Source of the DNA: Paraburkholderia silviterrae
Lineage (GTDB): Bacteria; Pseudomonadota; Gammaproteobacteria; Burkholderiales; Burkholderiaceae
NCBI RefSeq assembly: GCF_004353915.1
Contig: NZ_SMRP01000028.1
Location: 2,883-66,882 of the forward strand
Direction of reading: 5' to 3'
DNA: 64,000 bases
In this document: piece by piece, positions 10,044-18,248 of the stretch
Numbering within the stretch: position 1 is the stretch's first letter
Layout of the letters: every line of letters starts with the position of its first letter
The notes under the pieces: model-generated
What the model was told of the DNA's origin: nothing
Seen by the model: the letters and a program-made list of their open reading frames with translations, nothing else
The model's database searches: none
Program-made: the position numbers and the translations under genes

Positions 10044-10949
10044 TCAAATTACGGGGCGGGGCTTCCGGTTTGCCGCGGCGTTCTGTCTGGATCCCACCGC
10101 ATAGATGTTTCCCGCGAGTGCGATGACAATGAGGCCTGACGCAGCGATGCTTATCGCATCATAGTGTTCGTTGAGCACTAACCAGCCGCCCAACATACCG
10201 AAGACCGGGCTGATCAACGAGAAGGGGGCAACGAGCGAGGCCGGGTAGAGGCTCATAAGCTTTCCCCATGCGCCCAACGAAAAGAGCGTACCCACGAGAG
10301 CCAGAAAGAGCAGTGCTAAAGCACTTGTCCAAGTCAAGTTCCTGAATGCATTCGCAAGTCCGATCGGGCCGCCTTCTGTCATCAGGGAAAGCAGCAGCAG
10401 AGGAATCGGCGGCACGATGCTAAACCACACGGTAAATGCAAACATGTCTACTTTTCCTGCACGTTTCAACTCGATATTTCCCCACGCAAATCCAGCTGCA
10501 CCAAGAAGCGCGAGTGCGACGGGAGCTAGCTGAAGCATCGCGTGGTATCGTGCGTAGCCAAGTAACAGCACACCAAGCAACGCAAGCACCATCATGAATT
10601 TTTGGGCCGAAGTGGATGTTTCTCTCAGAAAGATGCCGGAGAACAGGAGCGTTATAAAGACCTGCATTTGAACAAGCACTGACACGATGCCTGCAGGCAC
10701 CCCCAACTGGATCGCAAAAAAAAGACAGCCGAACTGGATAACTCCGAGACAAAGCCCCGTGCGTAAATAAAGGCCGAAAGGCAACTTGGGCCGGCGAAGA
10801 AAAGTAACGCCAGCGGCAAACACAATAACGAAGCGCAGAGCTGCCAGGAGCAGTGGTGGGCATCCACGGAGGCCGATCGCGACGACCACAAAACTAAGAC
10901 CCCAAATCGCTGCGACCAGCGTTGCAAGTGCGATATGCTGGATCTTCAA
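10044..10949 (-). CDS. EamA (DMT superfamily) metabolite exporter
   Basis: 301 residues with about ten membrane helices in two EamA repeats. The N-terminal ALATLVAAIWGLSFVVVAIGL and the conserved ALRFVIVF and PVFGMLGGWLVLNE blocks are typical. The family exports amino acids and small metabolites. Start overlaps the aminotransferase stop by four bases (ATGA), so translation is coupled. It is one of two small-molecule exporters in the cluster. Confidence 0.9.
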   Translation of the reverse strand: MKIQHIALATLVAAIWGLSFVVVAIGLRGCPPLLLAALRFVIVFAAGVTFLRRPKLPFGLYLRTGLCLGVIQFGCLFFAIQLGVPAGIVSVLVQMQVFITLLFSGIFLRETSTSAQKFMMVLALLGVLLLGYARYHAMLQLAPVALALLGAAGFAWGNIELKRAGKVDMFAFTVWFSIVPPIPLLLLSLMTEGGPIGLANAFRNLTWTSALALLFLALVGTLFSLGAWGKLMSLYPASLVAPFSLISPVFGMLGGWLVLNEHYDAISIAASGLIVIALAGNIYAVGSRQNAAANRKPRPVI

Positions 10950-12211
10950 GTTGCCTCCTGTTCGTTTTGCATATCAAGTAACGCGGCTTCATACGCCTGT
11001 ATGAAGAAGTCGATTTCGGATGCTGTCACGTTCAGCGGTGGAAGCAAGCGTATCGACGCCGGATCGTGAGCCGCTGGAATCGTGAGTACATTCTTATTCA
11101 GAAGCGCATGCCAAAGCCGCGCTGCCACCGCGTCGCCAAGGTGCCGGAGGCATTCTGGTGTCGTCCGGATCGAAAGGGCAAGGCCGATCCCGTCACAGCG
11201 AAGGCCGAGGCTAGCACCGGCATGCTCGATGCCGTTACGCAGGCGCTCGCCTTGCGTACATACGTTCATGCGAAGCTTGAGTTCACGCAGCAACGTAAGG
11301 ACGTGCAAACCACAACGCATACCTAATCTGTTGCCGCTGAAAGTCGATCCGTGAATTTTCGCGGCGCCTTCGCGTCCAAACATCGACTGATAGATCGAAT
11401 TTCGCATGAGAACAGCTGACACCGGGAAAAGTCCGCCAGTCAGTGCTTTGGACAGCAGTACCATCTGCGGCGGCGAAGCGCGGAGGGTCTGATAGGCGAA
11501 CCAGTCTCCAGTCCTGCCTAAACCACTGAGAATCTCGTCGAAAATGAGCACGGTTCCATATAAGTCGCATTCACTGGCGATATCAGCAAGGTCCTCCCGA
11601 TTCCAGACGCGTGCTCCTGCGGTTCCCTGAACCGGTTCAAGCAGGACCGCCGCTACGTCCTTGCGAGCGAGATGCGCTCGGATCGCCGCCACGTCGCCGA
11701 AGTCTACCTGTTTGAAGTCTTCCGGAGGTGGCGTTAAGTTACGGCGCCAGAATGAGTTGCCAGCCAGCCATGTCGCTGTGTGTGACAAGCCATGGAATCC
11801 ACCGCCGATTGTCAAGATCCCTTTCCGGCGCGTATGTACCATCGCGAATTTCAGCGCAGCATCGACTGCTTCGACGCCGCTGCTGCCGAAATACACCTTT
11901 CCATCAGGCAAGCCACTCAGTTCGATCAATTGTGCGGCCAGCGCGCCGGCATCAAAGGAGATACCAAGGGGATTGAGATTTGGCAACGGGGAGTGCAGGT
12001 CGTTGCTCAAGCGATATAGGAGCGCGGGCAGATGATGTCCAAACGGCATCGCACCGTACCCGGACACGAAGTCGAGAAATCGGCTTCCGCCTTGCATCGT
12101 AATCCAGCTTCCCGAAGCACTAACGGGCTTTGTGTTAAGCCCGGCGAGTTGGACAACATCGGACCAAGCCGGGTTCACGAAGCGCTCGTATTCGTCTGTT
12201 TTTGTACCCAT
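10946..12211 (-). CDS. Class III PLP-dependent aminotransferase
   Basis: 421 residues. Visible landmarks are VYFGSSGVEAVDAALK (phosphate-binding region), LIFDEILSGLGRTG with the PLP pyridine-binding Asp225, and LSKALTGG with the Schiff-base Lys255. The fold is that of the ornithine/GABA/acetylornithine aminotransferase group or glutamate-1-semialdehyde mutase. It would move an amino group onto or off an aldehyde or ketone made by the oxidative enzymes of the cluster; the substrate is unknown. It follows the first diiron gene by eight bases. Confidence 0.93.
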   Translation of the reverse strand: MGTKTDEYERFVNPAWSDVVQLAGLNTKPVSASGSWITMQGGSRFLDFVSGYGAMPFGHHLPALLYRLSNDLHSPLPNLNPLGISFDAGALAAQLIELSGLPDGKVYFGSSGVEAVDAALKFAMVHTRRKGILTIGGGFHGLSHTATWLAGNSFWRRNLTPPPEDFKQVDFGDVAAIRAHLARKDVAAVLLEPVQGTAGARVWNREDLADIASECDLYGTVLIFDEILSGLGRTGDWFAYQTLRASPPQMVLLSKALTGGLFPVSAVLMRNSIYQSMFGREGAAKIHGSTFSGNRLGMRCGLHVLTLLRELKLRMNVCTQGERLRNGIEHAGASLGLRCDGIGLALSIRTTPECLRHLGDAVAARLWHALLNKNVLTIPAAHDPASIRLLPPLNVTASEIDFFIQAYEAALLDMQNEQEAT

Positions 12212-12219
12212 TTTGCCGA

Positions 12220-13707
12220 TCAGGAAAGCGTATCCGCGTACGTTGTGAGCGAACAGATCGTCAGATCATGCTGCTTGCCGTAAAACTCTGCGGCCTGATC
12301 CATCGCCCGAAAATTTAGCTCAATCAGGAATGCCAGGTTGGCGAGCGCACGACGTTGCGCCACTGGGGAAATGGCTCGCAGCTCCTCAAAGAACAAACGC
12401 GACAGAGCCGCGTGATTCAGTTCAAGGTTCAGATCATCGTGGCGTTTCGCCACTTTTTTGTATTCGATTAGAGAAGAGCTCAATTTTTCCAGACGTTCAT
12501 GGACAGGGTTATCGACACCAAGCATGCCTTCCGTGACCATGATTGAACTCATGTAGCCGATTGCGTCGTACCGCCCAAGCACTGTGAAAGCATCCACGTA
12601 GGCCTGAAACAATGGAAGCGGCAACGCTTTATCCAACTTTTCTGGTGCTATGCGGAGCGCGACACAGGTATCGCGCTCGAAGATCTCGTGCCCTAGCTCT
12701 TCCTGAAAGTACCGATAGATACGTTGCTTGATCGGCGAACGCGTGCGCTTGGTCATTAGCGGCGCGATGATTTCAACGAAGCGTTGAGTCACGTGATACT
12801 GCTCAATGAAAAGACCCTGAACCAGTGGCCCAAACTGCGTTGCGCTGTCGTTGATTTCTGTGACGTATCTTGATTGCCCTAAATGAGAGAGCGCGGATAA
12901 CGCAAAATCTTCAGCTTGCCGCATAAAGTTGAGTCCGGTCTCGATCTGGTCGCATGTTGCGGTCGCTGCTACGCGACGCGCACGACCCTCGGTCGTCGCC
13001 AGATGCAAGAGATCTACCAGGCACATCAGATATGCCTCAATGTGCGCATTGCAATAAAAGCCAGCAGTTGTCGCTTGCATTTGGGATGGTGAGCTCTGTT
13101 TGCCGAGGGTCATCCCGAGGTAATGGCCTACCCGGAGCAGAATGTCACGCCACAGAGAAACGACAATTGGAAGGTTCTCTTCGACATAGAGTCTCTGCAG
13201 AAAAAAGGTCTGTAGGGCGAAGTCGTCATGGTCAGTAGCAGACCGGATATCGTCGACCGAAAACATGTCAGTTTTCGGGAGCGGGACGTCAAGCGCATGT
13301 ACGAACATGGAAATGGCTTGTCGATACTTGTCGTGTTGGCCGTTCGAGGCGCGAATCAATACGGCTTCCGCTTTGCGCACGAGCTTTTCGCAAAGTTCAT
13401 TGCTATCCTCAAAAACCCGCAAATCGGCGGGCTTGCTCTGCACCAGCGAGAGCTCGTCGAGCTTTTTTATCAGGTTCGCTTGCCACGGCTGTGCCAAGCC
13501 CAGTTTGATGTCAGACCAGAGTTGCGATTCAGGGTCGGCCATTGACCGAATGCTGTCTAGAAGTTGCGAGCCATCGATTTCATTTGACACAATTTCATAT
13601 GCATTCGAACCTGAACTTAACACGACGGTTCGGCCATCCTTGTCGAGATCTACCGATAGCGGGACGAGCCGCGGCATGTCGTAGTGGTCAATATGCCAAG
13701 ATTCCAT
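12220..13707 (-). CDS. Large PqqD/RRE-like plus heme-oxygenase-like diiron protein (paralogue 1)
   Basis: 495 residues. The first 90 or so resemble a PqqD/RRE-type winged helix (strand-rich VDLDKDGRTVVLS, then helices ending LIKKLDELSLVQ). Residues about 100-280 are an extra region absent from the two neighbours. The C-terminal part is heme-oxygenase-like, with candidate iron ligands Glu302, Glu337-x-x-His340, Glu393 and HxxxNxxxxH (His423, Asn427, His432). The 35-residue gap from the first Glu to ExxH is the same in all three paralogues. Start: ATG preceded by AGAGAGG; a GTG overlapping the previous stop would add nine residues. Probably an O2-activating oxidase. Reaction unknown. Confidence 0.75.
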   Translation of the reverse strand: MESWHIDHYDMPRLVPLSVDLDKDGRTVVLSSGSNAYEIVSNEIDGSQLLDSIRSMADPESQLWSDIKLGLAQPWQANLIKKLDELSLVQSKPADLRVFEDSNELCEKLVRKAEAVLIRASNGQHDKYRQAISMFVHALDVPLPKTDMFSVDDIRSATDHDDFALQTFFLQRLYVEENLPIVVSLWRDILLRVGHYLGMTLGKQSSPSQMQATTAGFYCNAHIEAYLMCLVDLLHLATTEGRARRVAATATCDQIETGLNFMRQAEDFALSALSHLGQSRYVTEINDSATQFGPLVQGLFIEQYHVTQRFVEIIAPLMTKRTRSPIKQRIYRYFQEELGHEIFERDTCVALRIAPEKLDKALPLPLFQAYVDAFTVLGRYDAIGYMSSIMVTEGMLGVDNPVHERLEKLSSSLIEYKKVAKRHDDLNLELNHAALSRLFFEELRAISPVAQRRALANLAFLIELNFRAMDQAAEFYGKQHDLTICSLTTYADTLS

Positions 13708-13730
13708 TCTTTGCCTCTCTGCTAGCGAAA

Positions 13731-14738
13731 TCACTGAAAGATTCGGGGGATCACTGCGTTCGGCTTACCGTAATAGCCGATGATCTCTTCTTCCTGCTGT
13801 GCCATCGTTTCGATCGCAAGCACTAGGTTCTTTTCGACTATAAGTTGCTCTTCACGACAGATTGCGCTTCGTTCGGCCAGAAGATCTGCTGTGACATCTT
13901 CGTGATCGAGAGCGTCATTGATGCTTGCGTGAGCGAGCAATGGCTTCGCGAACTCTGCTGGCAGACCAACCTTCGCACAGCACGAAGCCAGAGCTTCATT
14001 GAAGCTGACGCTCGGAATTTCGAAGAGAAATAGAATGCTTTGAAAGGAGAGCAAATGTTGCTTCGCGTAGACGCCGAGTGCGGCGCAAAGCGCGAATGTG
14101 GAAGGAAGCGGTAGCAATGAATCCAGCTTGCCTCCGGATGTGTCGATTCCTGCCGCCTCGAGGCTTTCGGCTAGCATCCGATCGTGATCGAGTTCGGAGA
14201 CCAAGAAACGCTGTATGGTCTGCTGGTTTTTACGGCTGTCAGCTTGTGAGAGCGCCGGGGCGATAAGGCCCGGCGCTGCGCGGACGATGTAGTAATACTC
14301 GAGCGCGTAGCCGATCAGCATCTCCCGGGTCAACGATCCATCTTTCATCATCGAGAACAACTTCGACGTGCAGCGAGCCTGCATGGCACGAACGGTCAGG
14401 TCGCGAAGATGAGCGTTGAACTCGGGTCCAGAAAGGGTGCCGGCAGGCCATTCGAAGCTTGATTCTGTGACGAGCCCCAATCTGTCGAGCTCACCAAGCA
14501 GCCCGTCGATCGATGATGCAACTGACGGGTGTCGACCTCGCAGCTGATCCAATGTCTCATTACCAATCTTCATGGACTCGATCAATGCACGCACCGATGA
14601 TCTCGCTTCGGCACTGATGGAGATATCGCACGACTGGTAGCCGTAAATTATCGACAATCCGTCGGTAGTTTCCTCGATCCTGACGCCTTTTCGCAGGGTC
14701 GGGCAATGGAAAAGTTCAGAAATTTCGGGAGCCAGCAT
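13731..14738 (-). CDS. PqqD/RRE-like plus heme-oxygenase-like diiron protein (paralogue 2)
   Basis: 335 residues. The N-terminal 95 residues form the PqqD/RRE-like part (GVRIEETTDGLSIIYG hairpin, then IDGLLGELDRLGLV). The heme-oxygenase-like domain has candidate ligands Glu147, Glu182-x-x-His185, Glu240 and His270-x3-Asn274-x4-His279. ExxH followed by a distal His motif is known from UndA/BesC/SznF-type diiron enzymes; which of the distal residues bind metal here cannot be decided by eye. The start is set by GAGGG upstream of ATG. It lies between its two paralogues, 21 bases from one, with its stop close to the next start. Confidence 0.78.
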   Translation of the reverse strand: MLAPEISELFHCPTLRKGVRIEETTDGLSIIYGYQSCDISISAEARSSVRALIESMKIGNETLDQLRGRHPSVASSIDGLLGELDRLGLVTESSFEWPAGTLSGPEFNAHLRDLTVRAMQARCTSKLFSMMKDGSLTREMLIGYALEYYYIVRAAPGLIAPALSQADSRKNQQTIQRFLVSELDHDRMLAESLEAAGIDTSGGKLDSLLPLPSTFALCAALGVYAKQHLLSFQSILFLFEIPSVSFNEALASCCAKVGLPAEFAKPLLAHASINDALDHEDVTADLLAERSAICREEQLIVEKNLVLAIETMAQQEEEIIGYYGKPNAVIPRIFQ

Positions 14739-14759
14739 GATGCCCTCAGTAGAGGTTGA

Positions 14760-15755
14760 TTAAAGATGGTCGACACGGCGCAGTATTTCTCCCGCTGTCG
14801 AATAGTGTCTCCAGACGGCCGAGTAAAATGCATCGTACAATTCGACGAAGAGGTACGTCTGCGTGCGCATCCGCTTCATCGTCTCTTCATCGACGACTGG
14901 TATCTGGGAGAAAATTTTGCGAGTGAGGCTGCCATGCTCGCCCTGAAGGTTGATATCTGAATGCGCTTTCACTGGCCGCAGAAATTCGGGGTCGATTCCA
15001 ATCCGAAATGCAGCATCAAGGAACGAGTCTTGGCGAATATCCTTGCCTTCAAGGATGCCAAGCGTTGTAAAGAAAAAGAGCGGGTCGTTATGCGCCCAGT
15101 ATGCAAGACCGTTACAAAGTGCCATTGTCTGGGGCAACGGAATAGTGTGTGCGAGATCGTCGCGCGAAATTCCTATACGATTGAGCGCCTTCAGAAGTAG
15201 CTCGTCGTGACCGTATTCTTCAGAGAAGAACTCGTTCATCGCAAGACGAACCTTCGTGTTAGGAACATATGAGAGCACTGGCGCATCGAAGTAGCTTTCT
15301 CGGAAGAGGAAATGGTAGTTTTCAATCACCATTCCGTACACAACTGATTCCGGAACGTCGCCCGGATTCGTTGCTTTCGAGCAGTTCGTCCAGAATTCGT
15401 TGCGGTAGAGCGTTTCATAAAGAAGATGGTTCGATAGATCTTCGATTTCGAGGAGCGCTTCGAAACCAGTCTTTCCTGTTGGGCGGATAGCCGGGCGAAT
15501 GATTCCATGTGCGGCCAAACACTCCACGAGCTGGCGAACGTGCTCACGCGCTCTAACCGGAAGTACATTCGCTATTTCCGCTTCAGTGCGCTCTTCTCCG
15601 AGAATTTCCAGCAAATCCTCGATTTCCCCAGCACTGACTACACCATCGGCGAGTTCAAAATCCTCGCCGACGCTTGTCCGGACAACAAGTGGAGTATGTG
15701 AAACCACTGATGAGTTCAATAAATATTTACGTGATTCCGACAAAATATTCTCCAC
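14760..15755 (-). CDS. PqqD/RRE-like plus heme-oxygenase-like diiron protein (paralogue 3), first after the small peptide
   Basis: 331 residues from a GTG at 15755 (GGAGG five bases upstream); a TTG four codons earlier is possible but overlaps the ribosome binding site. The N-terminal region (VGEDFELADGVVSAG hairpin, helices ending VECLAAHGIIRPA) is PqqD/RRE-like. The diiron domain has Glu145, Glu180-x-x-His183, Glu236 and His265-x3-Asn269-x4-His274. The three paralogues differ in sequence but keep the same motif spacing, so they arose by duplication and probably act in sequence or as a hetero-oligomer. Confidence 0.78.
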   Translation of the reverse strand: MENILSESRKYLLNSSVVSHTPLVVRTSVGEDFELADGVVSAGEIEDLLEILGEERTEAEIANVLPVRAREHVRQLVECLAAHGIIRPAIRPTGKTGFEALLEIEDLSNHLLYETLYRNEFWTNCSKATNPGDVPESVVYGMVIENYHFLFRESYFDAPVLSYVPNTKVRLAMNEFFSEEYGHDELLLKALNRIGISRDDLAHTIPLPQTMALCNGLAYWAHNDPLFFFTTLGILEGKDIRQDSFLDAAFRIGIDPEFLRPVKAHSDINLQGEHGSLTRKIFSQIPVVDEETMKRMRTQTYLFVELYDAFYSAVWRHYSTAGEILRRVDHL

Positions 15756-15836
15756 TTCATCCTCCAATCAGATTGAATATAAATACGGAGCCACGGTATC
15801 TTCCGCAGCTCCGGCTCTTAACAGAGCGCCGTTCGA

Positions 15837-15923
15837 TTACAGATGAACGGGGATCAGAACAGGACGCGGGTTACGCGGCTTTACCGAAATTACAACTTTT
15901 TCTGGCGTCGTCGATTGCGACAT
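15837..15923 (-). CDS. 28-residue peptide, candidate RiPP-type precursor or scaffold
   Basis: An ATG at 15923 is preceded by AAAGGAGATAGTG, one of the best ribosome binding sites in the window. The frame ends with TAA at 15837. The peptide starts MSQSTTPEK, has a short beta-prone stretch VVISV, and ends KPRNPRPVLIPVHL. It is rich in Pro and Val, has no Cys, Tyr or Trp, and one His next to the C-terminal Leu. It lies in the operon just upstream of three proteins with RRE-like N termini and is close in size to PqqA. No relative of known sequence is recognised. Precursor status is inferred from size, position and context. Confidence 0.7.
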   Translation of the reverse strand: MSQSTTPEKVVISVKPRNPRPVLIPVHL

Positions 15924-15980
15924 CACTATCTCCTTTGATTACTGGCTGAAAATGCCCACAAACACGTTGCGAGCAGGGGC

Positions 15981-15999
15981 TTTGCCGAATATCGGCAAA
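15981..15999 (-). other. Intercistronic hairpin before the small peptide gene
   Basis: TTTGCCGA-ATA-TCGGCAAA, a perfect 8-bp stem, in the 93-base gap between the LysE stop and the peptide start. No T-run follows on the minus strand, so it is not a standard terminator. It could be a partial terminator or an RNA-end stabiliser that sets the peptide-to-enzyme ratio. Confidence 0.6.
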
Positions 16000-16016
16000 T
16001 CGAAACATTGATACCT

Positions 16017-16655
16017 TTAAACTACGGCGACTCGCAATCCGAGTGCGATCAATACAACGGAGGAAAGCGCGCGAACTAATAGCCCAGATATTTTTCCATC
16101 AAACACTTTTTTCAACATAAGCCCGCCGCCGAGTGCAATGATCAGGTCAGACGGCATAGCTGTTATTGGAATCAAGGATCCAAGAATGAAAGATTGTACG
16201 GATACATTCCCCGCATCCGGGTTGATGAACTGGGGAATGAATGATAAAAAAAAGACTACAGTTTTTGGGTTCGTCACTTCAGTCAAGGCTGCCTGAAGAT
16301 ATATGGTTATCAATGGTGTATCTTTTATTTGTTCGATATTGCTGGTTGTGGACCGTGAACGACGAAGCAGGTCGATCGCTGCGCACACACCCAAATACAG
16401 AAGATAAAAGGCACCGGAAAACTTGATGATCTTGAAGATCAGCGGATTGGCGACGATCACTGCAGAGATGCCAAGAGTGGCAAGGAGTACGTGGAAGACA
16501 CCGCCGGTAGCTAAGCCTAACGCCGATGCGATGCCTCCATCACGCCCTTGGGAGGCTGTCCTGGAAAGGATATACAGCATCGATGGACCAGGCGAGCAAC
16601 TTAGAATAAATCCAGCGGCAATCACTGAAACGATGGCCCGCGTTTCGACCACCAT
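16017..16655 (-). CDS. LysE/RhtB family exporter
   Basis: 212 residues with six hydrophobic helices. The N-terminal SPGPSMLYILSRTASQGRDGG followed by ASALGLATGGVFHVLLATLG is the LysE/RhtB hallmark. Family members export amino acids and derivatives (lysine, homoserine, threonine). Translation is coupled to the oxygenase gene through TGATG overlap; a GTG one codon earlier is possible. With EamA, this gives the cluster two amino-acid-type exporters, which suggests a small polar product. Confidence 0.9.
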   Translation of the reverse strand: MVVETRAIVSVIAAGFILSCSPGPSMLYILSRTASQGRDGGIASALGLATGGVFHVLLATLGISAVIVANPLIFKIIKFSGAFYLLYLGVCAAIDLLRRSRSTTSNIEQIKDTPLITIYLQAALTEVTNPKTVVFFLSFIPQFINPDAGNVSVQSFILGSLIPITAMPSDLIIALGGGLMLKKVFDGKISGLLVRALSSVVLIALGLRVAVV

Positions 16656-17683
16656 CACATCTCACCCTCATCGACCGTGTATTGGAACGGATTTTCCGAC
16701 GGCATACCGTTCGGAAGTTCCAGATCTCCTGCCTCGTGCAGTTCTCGAAGATAAGTGAAGTCACGGGTCACCTGCTCCAGTAGGTGATATCCGGCGACGA
16801 TTTCCCTGTATTTAGTCATGCCATGCTTTTGCGTGGCAAAGCGTGAATGGGGGGAGATTTTTGAATTGAAATCCAAGGAAGAAAAGAATGGTATTGAATA
16901 TCTCTCTTTTCCGGTATTGATAACCCGGTGAGAGTTTGATTTCCAGTATCCGTTTGTGAGGCACTCGAGCATATCCCCGATGTTCACGACAAAAGCGTCG
17001 ACGATCGGTGGTACGGGCACCCAGGCACCATTCCGGATTTGCGCTTGCAGGCCCGGGCTATCCTGATAGAGGATTGTGAAACATTCATAGTCGGTGTGCG
17101 CGCCCATATTCGTATCCGTTATATCAGGCGGATCGCCGTTTTCAATGTAGTGAAGAAGCCGCAACTGCGAGGATGGATGATTCATCTTTGAGACTATTGC
17201 GCCTGGCTCTACGTCGAGTGACATTTCAATTACAGTCGAAAGCTCGCGGCTAATGTGAATCATGTTACAGAAAAAGATATATACGATATCCTTGAACGAT
17301 GGTAGATCGGGCCAGTTAATTGGTCCGTTGAATATGTTATTGCCGACTTCGGCCGATACTGTCTCCAGAGAGAGATCGAACGACTCGTAACGACGACGCT
17401 TCCCTTCATCGCCGTACAATCCCTTCTCTGTCAGAGGGACATAGCCGGCGTGCCGCATGCCTGTTCCGATGCGGTAGCGGTCCTTGTACGCCGATGGCAT
17501 TGAGTGAAATATCTCTGATTGCTCACGTACGGAAGATGGGTCGATGCCAAGCCCTGTTATATAAAACATTCCAAAATTCACCGCAGCATCATTAATCTTG
17601 TTTGCTAGAGCTTCTCGCGCACGGCCCGAATCGGAATAAATTGCTTCGGAGTTGATTATCGGAATAGTGAATGTGTTTTCCAC
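16655..17683 (-). CDS. 2-oxoglutarate/Fe(II) oxygenase, isopenicillin-N-synthase-like
   Basis: 342 residues. The N-terminal DIOX_N-like region (FGMFYITGLGIDP) is followed by the double-stranded beta helix: HxD at His196/Asp198 (GAHTDYECFT), distal His252 (NSHRVIN), and Arg261 with Ser263 (RYSIPFF) for binding 2-oxoglutarate. All iron and co-substrate residues are present, so hydroxylation, desaturation or ring formation is plausible. GTG start. It is the first gene of the island operon, with A+T-rich DNA and a 15-bp palindrome upstream. Confidence 0.92.
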   Translation of the reverse strand: MENTFTIPIINSEAIYSDSGRAREALANKINDAAVNFGMFYITGLGIDPSSVREQSEIFHSMPSAYKDRYRIGTGMRHAGYVPLTEKGLYGDEGKRRRYESFDLSLETVSAEVGNNIFNGPINWPDLPSFKDIVYIFFCNMIHISRELSTVIEMSLDVEPGAIVSKMNHPSSQLRLLHYIENGDPPDITDTNMGAHTDYECFTILYQDSPGLQAQIRNGAWVPVPPIVDAFVVNIGDMLECLTNGYWKSNSHRVINTGKERYSIPFFSSLDFNSKISPHSRFATQKHGMTKYREIVAGYHLLEQVTRDFTYLRELHEAGDLELPNGMPSENPFQYTVDEGEM

Positions 17684-17741
17684 AATTTCGTCTCGCAGTT
17701 ATTTTTCAAGCATTTGATCAATATTTTTTTTCAGGATAAAG

Positions 17742-17756
17742 CTATCAAATTGATAG
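17742..17756. promoter_or_regulatory. Palindromic operator-like site upstream of the island operon
   Basis: CTATCAA-A-TTGATAG, a perfect 7-bp inverted repeat about 60 bases upstream of the oxygenase start, within A+T-rich DNA. TTGATCAA at 17714-17721 is a second palindrome. This is probably the promoter and operator region of the operon. The island encodes no regulator, so a host protein would have to bind. Confidence 0.5.
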
Positions 17757-17775
17757 GTTGTTATGAGATAACGAT

Positions 17776-18235
17776 ATGGCAAACGACGGCAGGACAGCCT
17801 TCCCGGGGCCCTGCGTGAGATCGCTCACATCAAACGCGCGTTCTTCATTCCCGACTGGCTGGAGAGCACCGAACCGCGCCGCCGCGTCGATACCTGTGTA
17901 CAAGGACGAGACCCGCAATGCGCTTGCTCGGTCGGTGTTGTTCTACCGTCTCGGTAGAAGTTCGCGATCGGAGCGTCGAGTTCCAGCGTTATCGTGCTGG
18001 TGGCCTGAATCTCGTCACTGCTGCAATCATGTTGCGGAACATCGACTGTCTTTTGGACGAGCGATTAAGGCTATAAGCGCACGGAACGTCGCCCTACACA
18101 ACGCTGCCACCCTATTGTTCTCCGCCCGTTTGGCAGCGTGTCAACCTGGCCGGCGACTACGTGTCGAAGAACAACCAAGTAAGCTTCAGCCGTTGCGGCC
18201 ATCACCGCTGGCATCTGCGTGAGCGCCAACTGAAG
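17776..18235 (+). pseudogene. tnpA: Decayed C-terminal fragment of a Tn3-family transposase
   Basis: Reading across frames gives REIAHIKRAFFIPDWLES, then DETRNALARSVLFYRLG, then FQRYRAGGLNLVTAAIMLRN, then VNLAGDYVSKNNQ, in the order of the Tn3-family TnpA C terminus (RNALARAVFFNRLGEIR, RYRASGLNLVTAAIVLWN, INLTGDYVW). At least two frameshifts and internal stops interrupt it, and the N-terminal 800 or so residues are missing. It points toward the terminal inverted repeat at 18249-18286, as in an intact Tn3-type element. Confidence 0.85.
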
Positions 18236-18248
18236 GAGGAGCCAACCG

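Noticed and set aside
17776..18222. 148-codon plus-strand ORF as a hypothetical gene
   Set aside because: Only part of it, in different frames, matches the TnpA C terminus; it is better explained as transposase debris.
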